Program-made: the position numbers and the translations under genes | In this document: positions 57,544-64,000 of the stretch, piece after piece | Layout of the letters: the number at the start of each line of letters is the position of its first letter | How positions within the stretch are numbered: the first letter of the stretch is position 1 | NCBI RefSeq assembly: GCF_014171575.1 | Contig: NZ_CP050453.1 | Location: 806,001 to 870,000 of the forward strand | Origin: Microbacterium sp. Se63.02b | GTDB lineage: Bacteria > Actinomycetota > Actinomycetes > Actinomycetales > Microbacteriaceae | Direction: 5' to 3' | Length of the DNA: 64,000 nucleotides | Notes under the pieces: model-generated | What the model was told of the DNA's origin: nothing | Seen by the model: only the letters and a program-made list of their open reading frames with translations | The model's database searches: none

Positions 57544-58407
57544 ATGATCGGTACGCTCAACGCCCTGGTCGACCTGGTGGAGGCGGTCGGCGTCGATGAG
57601 ATCGACGTCGCCGCGTTCGCGCGGGAGCACGGCACCACCGAGTACCACCTGCGCCGGATGTTCTCGGCACTGGCGGGGATGCCGCTGTCCGAGTACGTGC
57701 GTCGTCGCCGGATGACGCTCGCCGGCGCCGAACTCGCGGCCGGTGCACCGAGCCTTCTCGATGTGGCCGTGCGCCACGGGTACGGCTCGGTCGAGGCGTT
57801 CGGGCGTGCTTTCCGCGCCGTGCACGGGATCGGACCGGCCGATGCGCGCCGAGAAGGGGGTCCTCTCCGTACACAACCCACGCTCCGGTTCCGCCTGAGC
57901 GTCGAAGGGAGCACCCCGATGGATGTCACCATCACCCACCAGCCCGCGTTCGCCCTCGTCGGCCATGCCGCGGAGGTACCCCTGATCCACGAGGGGGTCA
58001 ACCCGCACATCCAGGCGCACATCGCCGCGATCCCTCCCGAGGAGCACGCACGCCTCAAGGCGCTCGGCGACGCCGAGCCCTCGGGAATCCTGGCCGTCAC
58101 GGCCGACATCGAGCCGGACGCGCCGGAGGGGTCCACGCTCACCTATCTGCACGGCGTCGCCCTGAAGGAGTCGACTGCGGTCCCGGGCGACCTCGACGCG
58201 CTCCGGCTCGAGGAGGGCGCCTGGGCGGTGTTCGCCGCGCGCGGCCCCTTCCCCGAGACGCTGCAGAATCTCTGGGCCGCCACGGCGACAGAGTGGTTCC
58301 CGTCGAACCCGTGGCGGCTGCGTCCCGGCCCCTCGATCGTGCGCTATCTGGAGTTCTCGGGCGACTTCGCCTCCTGCGAGCTCTGGTTGCCGGTCGAGCA
58401 GGCGTGA
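57544..58407 (+). CDS. AraC family regulator with C-terminal GyrI-like domain
   Basis: The 287-residue protein has an AraC-type DNA-binding domain at residues 1-105 (EYHLRRMFSALAGMPLSEYVRRRRM; then FGRAFRAVHGIGP). From about residue 125 a GyrI-like (Rob/SbmC) ligand-binding domain follows, with FALVGHAAEVPLIHEG and a VFAARGPFPETLQNLW ending. Such regulators sense small amphipathic or cationic compounds. The Shine-Dalgarno sequence is AAGGAGG. The lone GyrI-like protein downstream may share its ligand. Confidence 0.87.
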   Translation: MIGTLNALVDLVEAVGVDEIDVAAFAREHGTTEYHLRRMFSALAGMPLSEYVRRRRMTLAGAELAAGAPSLLDVAVRHGYGSVEAFGRAFRAVHGIGPADARREGGPLRTQPTLRFRLSVEGSTPMDVTITHQPAFALVGHAAEVPLIHEGVNPHIQAHIAAIPPEEHARLKALGDAEPSGILAVTADIEPDAPEGSTLTYLHGVALKESTAVPGDLDALRLEEGAWAVFAARGPFPETLQNLWAATATEWFPSNPWRLRPGPSIVRYLEFSGDFASCELWLPVEQA

Positions 58408-58415
58408 GGTCGGGC

Positions 58416-58448
58416 ACCGGTCAGGGTGGGCGGCCCGCCCTGACCGGT
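58416..58448 (+). terminator. Strong hairpin between the two GyrI-type genes
   Basis: ACCGGTCAGGG and CCCTGACCGGT form a perfect 11-bp outer stem with further GGGC/GCCC pairing inside. It begins 9 bases after the AraC gene stop, so the next gene is probably transcribed on its own. Confidence 0.65.
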
Positions 58449-58492
58449 GTCTGACCCGCGTGCCACACTGGGCGCACGACCCGAGGAGGACC

Positions 58493-59137
58493 ATGGTGGC
58501 GACCGATCCGAAGAAGACGCTCGACGCGTACCGGGCGAAGCGCGGCGAGTTCCGCGTGGTCGAGGTGCCGCCGATGCAGTACCTGATGGTCGATGGCGCC
58601 GGCGACCCCAACACCGCTCCCGCCTACTCCGACGCGGTGTCCGCGCTGTTCTCCCTCGCCTACACGCTCAAGTTCGCGAGCCGGAAGGAGCTGGGCATCG
58701 ATACGGTCGTGATGCCCCTCGAGGGGCTCTGGCACGCGCCCGACATGGCGTCCTTCACCACAGCCCGAGACAAGTCGGCCTGGCTGTGGACCATGATGAT
58801 CATGGTCGGCGACCACATCACCCCGTCGATGTTCGACGACGCCGTCGCCGCTGTGGCGCAGAAGGCGGCGAAGAAGAAGGAGCCGCTGCCCGCTCTGGAC
58901 TCGGTGCGGCTCGAATCGCTCGACGAGGGCCGGTGCGTGCAGACCCTGCACGTCGGGCCGTTCGACGATGAAGGACCGGTGCTCGACGAGCTGCACCACC
59001 GCTTCATCCCCGACAACGGACTGCAGATGCGGGGGCGGCACCACGAGATCTACCTGAGCGACCTCCGCCGCGCCGACCCTGCCAGACTCCGCACCATCCT
59101 GAGGCAGCCCGTGGCGCCCGCGGGACTGACCGGATGA
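58493..59137 (+). CDS. GyrI-like domain protein (stand-alone)
   Basis: The 214-residue protein is of the large GyrI-like small-molecule-binding/hydrolase family. It has VEVPPMQYLMVDGAGDPN near residue 20, TLKFASRKELGIDTVVMPLEGLW, and a late HEIYLSDLRRADPARLRTILRQP. These are typical of the family sometimes annotated as a GyrI-like transcription modulator. No DNA-binding domain is present. The Shine-Dalgarno sequence is GAGGAGG. Some family members hydrolyse cyclopropanoid xenobiotics; function here is open. Confidence 0.85.
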   Translation: MVATDPKKTLDAYRAKRGEFRVVEVPPMQYLMVDGAGDPNTAPAYSDAVSALFSLAYTLKFASRKELGIDTVVMPLEGLWHAPDMASFTTARDKSAWLWTMMIMVGDHITPSMFDDAVAAVAQKAAKKKEPLPALDSVRLESLDEGRCVQTLHVGPFDDEGPVLDELHHRFIPDNGLQMRGRHHEIYLSDLRRADPARLRTILRQPVAPAGLTG

Positions 59138-59180
59138 AGGTCGAAAATCAAGCCCCTGCGCAGATGCGCGCTGCGCTGGA

Positions 59181-59186
59181 TACGCT
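59181..59186 (+). promoter_or_regulatory. -10 box (TACGCT) before a leaderless-type start
   Basis: The box ends 6 bases before the ATG at 59193, and there is no Shine-Dalgarno sequence. Confidence 0.4.
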
Positions 59187-59192
59187 TCGTCG

Positions 59193-59993
59193 ATGAGCAC
59201 GGTGAAGCATGCGGCGCGGGTCGCCAAGAGATCCTCGGCCTTCCGTCGGATCGCCCGCGCCGGGTTCGTCGTCCTCGGACTCATCCACGTCATCATCGGA
59301 TCGATCGCCATCTCGATCGCGGCCGGTGCGTCCGGTGACGCGGATCAGGACGGTGCGATGGAGCAGATCAGGCAGAATCCCATCGGCGGCCTCCTGCTCC
59401 TGCTGGTCGGCGCCGGGCTGCTGGCGCTCGCCGTGTGGCAGATCGCGAGCGCCTTCCTCGCCGCCGACCCCGCCGAGACCAAGAAGTGGGGGAAGCGGAT
59501 CAAGCTCTTCGGCATCGCACTCGCCTACCTCGTCGTCGCGGGCATGGCGATCATCTACGCGGTGGGCGGTCGTGCCGACTCGGAGGAGGCGTCGAAGACC
59601 CTGAGTGCGGTCGTGCTCGCCGCTCCCGGAGGCGTCGCTCTGCTCGTCGTGATCGGGCTCGCGGTGGTGGGCGTCGGAGTGGGGTTCGTGGTCGGCGGGT
59701 TCACCCGGGGATTCGAGAAGCTCCTCGATCTGCCGTCCGGAGTCGCGCGCGGCGGCATCGTGACGCTGGGAGTCATCGGGTACTTCGGGAAGGGCATCGC
59801 CGTGGCGGTGACGGGGGTGTTGTTCGTGGTGGCCGCCGTGACGCAGGACCCCGAGAAGGGGGCGGGGCTGGATGCCGCCCTGCACAGCCTGCTGGACCTG
59901 CCGCTCGGCGGGCTCGTGCTGGGAGCGGTCGGCGCGGGTTTCGCGATCTACGGCGTCTTCTGCATCGCGAGGGCCCGCTACGCCCGCATGTGA
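59193..59993 (+). CDS. DUF1206 membrane protein
   Basis: The 266-residue actinobacterial membrane protein is built from three repeats of a two-helix DUF1206 unit. Each begins with an R/K-x-G-hydrophobic pattern (IARAGFVVLGLIHVIIG; LFGIALAYLVVAGMAIIY; TLGVIGYFGKGIAVAVTG). Its function is unknown. It stands alone with a probable leaderless start. Confidence 0.85.
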   Translation: MSTVKHAARVAKRSSAFRRIARAGFVVLGLIHVIIGSIAISIAAGASGDADQDGAMEQIRQNPIGGLLLLLVGAGLLALAVWQIASAFLAADPAETKKWGKRIKLFGIALAYLVVAGMAIIYAVGGRADSEEASKTLSAVVLAAPGGVALLVVIGLAVVGVGVGFVVGGFTRGFEKLLDLPSGVARGGIVTLGVIGYFGKGIAVAVTGVLFVVAAVTQDPEKGAGLDAALHSLLDLPLGGLVLGAVGAGFAIYGVFCIARARYARM

Positions 59994-60011
59994 CGGGAGC
60001 GCGTCGGGCTC

Positions 60012-60659
60012 TCACGCGGTCGCGGGCTTCTCGCTCCACGCCAGCAGGAACGCGCCGAGCGCGATCATGAGTACCCCTCCGGTCGCGCCCATCGCCGCGA
60101 TCCGGCGCGGAGAGCGGCCGAACCAGTCGCGGGCGGCGCTCGCGAGCAGCACCCACACCGCGTCGCACGTCACCCCGATGGCGACGACGATGACGCCCAG
60201 TGCGAAGAGCTGTGCAGGAACGGAGCCCGCGTGCATGTCGACGAACTGGGGCAGGATCGCGAGGAAGAACGCGATCGACTTCGGGTTCGTGACACCGACC
60301 ACGAGCCCTTCGGTGAGCAGGCGCCACCCCGACCGTCTCGGCGTCTGCGCGACCATCGCCTTCGCGGCGTCGTTCCGATGGCGGATCGCCTGGATGCCGA
60401 GGAAGATCAGATACCCCGCCCCGAGCACCTTGACGATCGTGAACAGCACGAGGGACTGGGCGATGATCGTGCCGACGCCGAGCGCGACCGCCACGACGAG
60501 GATGATCGATCCGATCGCCGTGCCGAGGATGCTGAGGAAGCCGCCGAGGCGCCCGAGCGCCATGGCCCTGCCGATCGTGAACAGCACGGTCGGACCAGGG
60601 ATCACCACCATGACGAACGCCGCGACCACGAAGGCGAGCAGGGTGTCGTGGGCGATCAT
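60012..60659 (-). CDS. LysE family amino-acid/metabolite exporter
   Basis: The 215-residue protein has about six membrane helices and the LysE/RhtB pattern: VVIPGPTVLFTIGRAMALGR near residue 20, LGAGYLIFLGIQAIRHR, GVTNPKSIAFFLAILPQFV. It exports amino acids or related compounds. A -10 box (TATGCT, 60666-60671 on the minus strand) ends 6 bases before the start and no Shine-Dalgarno sequence is seen. It is divergent from sufS. Confidence 0.88.
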   Translation of the reverse strand: MIAHDTLLAFVVAAFVMVVIPGPTVLFTIGRAMALGRLGGFLSILGTAIGSIILVVAVALGVGTIIAQSLVLFTIVKVLGAGYLIFLGIQAIRHRNDAAKAMVAQTPRRSGWRLLTEGLVVGVTNPKSIAFFLAILPQFVDMHAGSVPAQLFALGVIVVAIGVTCDAVWVLLASAARDWFGRSPRRIAAMGATGGVLMIALGAFLLAWSEKPATA

Positions 60660-60725
60660 GGGTCGAGCATAGGGGGAGCCGACCGCCCGGGCCCAGGTCC
60701 CCTCCGCAGGTGCGAAACTGGAACG

Positions 60726-62033
60726 ATGAGCACTTCATCCGGTGTCGACGTGATCGCCCCTCTGAGTGAGGACGAGGTGCGGCGCATCCGTGACGACTTC
60801 CCCATCCTCCGTACCGAGGTCCAGGGGCACCCGCTCGCGTACCTCGATTCCGGGGCGACGTCGCAGCGCCCGCTCGCCGTCTTGGATGCGGAACGCGCAT
60901 TCGCGACGACACTGAACGCGGCGGTGCATCGCGGCGCGCACACGCTCGCCGCGGAGGCGACGGAGCTCTTCGAGGATGCTCGCAGCACGGTCGCGCGTTT
61001 CGTGGGGGCGGACGACGACGAGATCGTCTGGACCTCGAATGCCACCGAGGCGATCAACCTCGTCGCCTACTCCCTGTCGAACGCGTCGCTCGGGCGTGGG
61101 GGCGCGGCTGCCGAGCGTCTCCGGCTCCGCGAGGGCGACGAGATCGTCACGACCGAGATGGAGCACCACGCGAACCTCATTCCGTGGCAGGAGCTCGCCG
61201 CACGCACGGGGGCGACGCTCAAGGTGATCCCGCTCGACGACGACGGAGCACTCCGCCTCGACATCGCCGCCGAGCTCATCACAGCGCGCACGAAGCTCGT
61301 GGCCTTCACCCATGTCTCCAACGTGCTCGGTGTGATCAACCCCGTCGACGACCTCGTGGCGCTCGCCCGCGAGGTCGGCGCGCTCACCCTGCTCGACGCG
61401 TGCCAGTCGGCGCCGCACCTGCCCCTCGATGTCCGCGCGCTCGGCGTCGACCTCGCCGTCCTGTCCGGGCACAAGATGCTCGGTCCGACCGGCATCGGCG
61501 CGCTCTACGGGCGCCGTGAGGTGCTGGCAGCGATGCCCCCGTTCCTCACCGGCGGCTCGATGATCACCACGGTCACGACGACGGAGGCCGAGTACCTCCC
61601 GCCGCCGCAGCGCTTCGAGGCGGGCACGCAGCGCGTGTCGCAGGCGATCGCGCTCGCCGCCGCCGTCGACTATCTGACGACGGTGGGGATGCCGCGCATC
61701 GCCGCGCACGAGGCCGCCTTCGGTCGCCGACTCGTCGACGGGCTCAGCGCGATCGAGGGCGTCCGCGTGCTCGGCGCCGGCATCGATCTGCCGCGTGTCG
61801 GCCTGGCGAGCTTCGACGTCGCCGGCATCCATTCGCACGACGTCGGTCAGTACCTCGACGATCTCGGGATCGCGGTGCGCGTGGGGCACCACTGCGCCCA
61901 GCCGCTGCATCGACGCCTCGGAGTGACCTCGTCCACCAGGGCGAGCACGTATCTCTACACGACGGATGCCGAGGTGGATGCCGTGATCGAGGGCGTCGCC
62001 GGAGCGATCGACTTCTTCCGGAGGGGCGCATGA
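60726..62033 (+). CDS. sufS: Cysteine desulfurase SufS
   Basis: The 435-residue group II cysteine desulfurase is PLP-dependent and moves sulfur from cysteine to the scaffold. It has the N-terminal LAYLDSGATSQRP, the PLP lysine in LSGHKMLGPTGIG near residue 255, and the catalytic Cys in VRVGHHCAQPLHRRLG near residue 390. The stop overlaps the sufU start. The rest of a suf operon is not in the window. Confidence 0.93.
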   Translation: MSTSSGVDVIAPLSEDEVRRIRDDFPILRTEVQGHPLAYLDSGATSQRPLAVLDAERAFATTLNAAVHRGAHTLAAEATELFEDARSTVARFVGADDDEIVWTSNATEAINLVAYSLSNASLGRGGAAAERLRLREGDEIVTTEMEHHANLIPWQELAARTGATLKVIPLDDDGALRLDIAAELITARTKLVAFTHVSNVLGVINPVDDLVALAREVGALTLLDACQSAPHLPLDVRALGVDLAVLSGHKMLGPTGIGALYGRREVLAAMPPFLTGGSMITTVTTTEAEYLPPPQRFEAGTQRVSQAIALAAAVDYLTTVGMPRIAAHEAAFGRRLVDGLSAIEGVRVLGAGIDLPRVGLASFDVAGIHSHDVGQYLDDLGIAVRVGHHCAQPLHRRLGVTSSTRASTYLYTTDAEVDAVIEGVAGAIDFFRRGA

Positions 62034-62464
62034 GCGACCTGCAGAACCTGTACCAGGAGCTGATCCTCGACCATTCGCGCACCCCGCACGGCTACGGCCT
62101 GCGTGAGGAGATCGCGGCGCAGTCGCATCAGCTGAACCCCACGTGCGGCGACGAGATCACGCTGCAGGTGCACCGGGGCGATGATGGCGGCGTCGAGGCC
62201 ATCGCCTGGGAGGGACACGGGTGTGCGATCTCCCAGGCCTCGGCGTCGCTGCTGGCAGAACTCGCCGAGGGGCTCAGCGTCGAACAGCTCGAGGTCCGCA
62301 TCGCGGCCTTCCGCGAGGCGATGCGGTCGCGCGGGAAGATCGAGCCCGACGAGGAGCTGCTGGGCGACGCGGCCGCGCTCGGCGGAGTGTCGAAGTACGT
62401 GGCCCGCGTCAAGTGCGCCATGCTCGCCTGGGTCGCCGCAGAGGATGCGCTGAGCCGCAGCTGA
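62030..62464 (+). CDS. sufU: SufU Fe-S cluster assembly/sulfur acceptor protein
   Basis: The 144-residue SufU-type protein has three conserved cysteines in NPTCGDEI, GHGCAISQAS and VARVKCAMLAW, the zinc-binding set by which SufU accepts persulfide from SufS. The insertion typical of SufU compared with IscU (around EIAAFREAMRSRGK) is present. It is coupled to sufS by an ATGA overlap. Confidence 0.93.
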   Translation: MSDLQNLYQELILDHSRTPHGYGLREEIAAQSHQLNPTCGDEITLQVHRGDDGGVEAIAWEGHGCAISQASASLLAELAEGLSVEQLEVRIAAFREAMRSRGKIEPDEELLGDAAALGGVSKYVARVKCAMLAWVAAEDALSRS

Positions 62465-62534
62465 GGGCGACCCGCCAGGGCGCGACACGCGGTGACTCGG
62501 GGAATAGTCGCTGCCCTCGGGCGTTGCCACGAGC

Positions 62535-63175
62535 ATGACAACTCTCGGAATCATCGGTGCAGGACACATCGGCAGCCAGGTCGCCCGGGTGGCGGTGGCG
62601 AACGGCTACGACGTCGTGATCGCGAACTCGCGGGGTCCGGAGACGCTCGCCGACCTCGTCGCGGAACTCGGACCGCACGCGAAGGCGGCCACGGCGGAGG
62701 AAGCGGCGGCGGCCGCGGATGTGGCGGTGGTCACGGTCCCGCTGCATGCGATCGACAAGCTCCCCGCGGAGCAGCTCGCCGGCAAGATCGTCCTGGACAC
62801 CAACAACTACTACTTCGAGCGCGACGGGCGCATCGAGGCCCTCGACAAAGGCGAGACCACGACGTCGGAGCTCGTGCAGCGCGCTCTCCCCGACTCGAAG
62901 ATCGCCAAGGCATTCAACCACATCTTCGCGTCGGAGATCACGACAGACGGGTCGCCGGCCGGCACTCCGAACCGGCGCGCACTCGCCACGGCGGGAGATG
63001 ATGCCGATGCCGTCGCCTTCGTGACGCGCTTCTACGACGAGGCCGGCTTCGACACCGTCAACGTCGGATCGTTGAGCGAGTCGTGGCGGGTCGAGCGCGA
63101 TCGTCCGGCATATGTCGTGCGTCAGAACGCCGAGGAGCTGACCGCCAACGTCGAGCGCGCGAACCGTCTTCCTGA
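62535..63175 (+). CDS. NADPH-dependent F420 reductase family protein (probable frameshift at the end)
   Basis: This Rossmann-fold protein is related to F420:NADP oxidoreductases. It starts LGIIGAGHIGSQVARVAVANG; it has VVIANSRGPETL (NADP-type second strand), VVTVPLHAI and KAFNHIFASE. The family usually ends near residue 213 with ANVERANRLP, and a TGA follows at 63173 if one base is added near 63171. As it stands the frame runs on to 63353 with an unrelated tail across the next gene's promoter, so the shorter form is preferred. Confidence 0.78.
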
Positions 63176-63242
63176 TCCGCGGTCGCGGCGAGGGGCCGAC
63201 GCCGGCTCCTCGTCGCGCCTCGGGTGTGCACACCGGCACCGG

Positions 63243-63254
63243 TTGGGATACCAA
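63243..63254. promoter_or_regulatory. Putative GntR/FCD operator TTGGGATACCAA
   Basis: This near-palindrome of the TTGGTATACCAA type is used by FadR/FCD-family regulators. It lies 38 bases ahead of the GntR gene and suggests autoregulation. Confidence 0.5.
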
Positions 63255-63292
63255 AAGTTGAGGAACGCGGCCCGGAATGCAAGAATGCCCAG

Positions 63293-63959
63293 ATGGCGGG
63301 GGCTATGGGGACGAACGGCGAACTCGAATCTGTCCGGGTCACGCGGATCCTGAGAGACGACATCGTCCTCGGGCGCCGCGTACCCGGGTCGCGACTGGTC
63401 GAGCGAGACATCGCGGCGGAGTTGAACGTGTCCCGACTCCCGGTGCGCGAAGCGATCCGCACACTCGTGGCCGAGGGCGTCGTCGTGGCTCGACCTCGTA
63501 CCTGGGCCGTCGTCCGCGAGTTCACCCATCGTGACATCCAGGACTTCGCCGAGGTGCGCGAGGCCATCGAGACGTTGATCTTCGTCTTCGCTGCCGAACG
63601 GCACGACGAGGCGGGCCTCGCCCGGATCCAGGACGCCTATGAGCGTGAACTCGCCGCCGCGCGCACCGGCGACTCCGAGGCCGCGAGGATCGCTGCGGCG
63701 GAGTTCCACGAGATCGCCGTCGAGATCGCGGGCAACGAGATGCTGGGGGAGTTGATCGCCGTCTTCCTCACGCGGTTGCGGTGGCTCTTCGGGACAGCAC
63801 GACGATCTTCTCCTGATGGCCGAGGAGCACCGCATCATCCTCGAAGCCCTGGCCGCCAGAGACGCCGAGGCGTTGCGCCGGATCATCCCGGCGCACCTGG
63901 CGAGCGGTCAGTCGGCGGCGGAGCGCCGTCTCGCCGACGGCAGCGACCTGCTGGTCTGA
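63293..63959 (+). CDS. GntR family regulator with FCD domain (one frameshift)
   Basis: The repaired 222-residue protein has a GntR winged helix-turn-helix at residues 15-75 (LVERDIAAELNVSRLPVREA; then LVAEGVVVARPRTWAVV). An all-helical FCD ligand domain follows (DFAEVREAIETLIFVFAAER, AEFHEIAVEIAGN with metal-type His). The frame breaks near 63795; two missing bases give HDDLLLMAEEHRIILEALAARDAEA and a stop at 63959. The ATG at 63293 fits the domain start. FCD regulators respond to organic acids; the target is unknown. Confidence 0.82.
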
Positions 63960-64000
63960 CGGCGCGAACGGGCCCGACCCGTCGGTGACCACAACGGGAA

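Overview
The window is GC-rich, densely coding DNA from what is most likely a high-GC actinobacterium of the Microbacteriaceae, Microbacterium-like. This is inferred from base composition, codon use, ATGA-coupled operons, a SufS/SufU pair, a DUF1206 protein, an NSS transporter with a MetS-type small subunit, and many LacI/SorC-controlled sugar ABC systems. I see no rRNA, CRISPR array, insertion sequence or phage gene. One tRNA (Ser-GCU) lies at 40.06 kb. No gene-free stretch exceeds 300 bases. A key caveat is that about 25 otherwise complete genes carry frameshifts. Nearly all sit in G or C runs or short GC repeats, and adding back the missing bases restores full-length proteins and ATGA overlaps, so I treat them as sequence errors and annotate the repaired genes.

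Bases 1-39144 form a carbohydrate and polyol catabolic superlocus. At the left edge are the end-truncated rhamnulose-1-P aldolase/lactaldehyde dehydrogenase, a DeoR and a LacI regulator. Next comes a divergent unit: an aldolase and a Gfo/Idh/MocA oxidoreductase leftward, and a DUF4432 epimerase-like gene rightward. A long rightward operon follows (6465-17783): LacI, mannose-6-P-isomerase-like protein, FGGY kinase, single-ATPase sugar ABC transporter, two SDRs, rhamnulokinase-like kinase, class II aldolase and PfkB kinase. Two copies of the palindrome GACAACGTTGTC tie these units together. A second module (17.8-24.1 kb) holds a kinase-HAD fusion, a LacD-like aldolase, a LacI regulator, a nucleotide-kinase-type/mannitol-dehydrogenase fusion and an L-xylulose-reductase-like SDR. 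It is marked by CACCGGTG-cored operators. A third module (24.1-33.7 kb) under a SorC-type regulator has an SDR, a rhamnulokinase-like kinase, a sorbitol/xylitol-dehydrogenase-type enzyme, a complete sugar ABC transporter and xylulokinase; this reads as polyol uptake and oxidation to D-xylulose 5-phosphate. A fourth (33.7-39.1 kb) is for L-rhamnose: RhaI, RhaM, a LacI regulator and a GH78 alpha-L-rhamnosidase.

Bases 39.2-40.9 kb are housekeeping-like (potassium channel, tRNA-Ser, haloacid-dehalogenase-type HAD). Bases 40.87-55.6 kb hold two LysR-controlled catabolic operons. The first encodes an MHS-type transporter, nitrilase-family hydrolase, beta-hydroxyacid dehydrogenase, carboxymuconolactone-decarboxylase-family protein, MBL hydrolase and an alpha/beta hydrolase. 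The second encodes a double-length CaiB/BaiF CoA-transferase, a crotonase, a cysteine-less thiolase-like protein paired with a DUF35 protein, and an MFS transporter. Together they look like a CoA-dependent degradation route for an acid, nitrile or amide that I cannot name; this is the best candidate for an undescribed pathway.

Bases 55.7-64.0 kb return to common chromosomal genes: an NSS transporter with its MetS-type subunit, an AraC/GyrI regulator and a lone GyrI-like protein, DUF1206, LysE, SufS/SufU, an F420-type NADP reductase and a GntR/FCD regulator. Several genes (17803-19012, 24156, 55694, 59193, 60012-60659) have a -10 box 6-7 nt before the start codon and no usable Shine-Dalgarno sequence, suggesting leaderless mRNAs.
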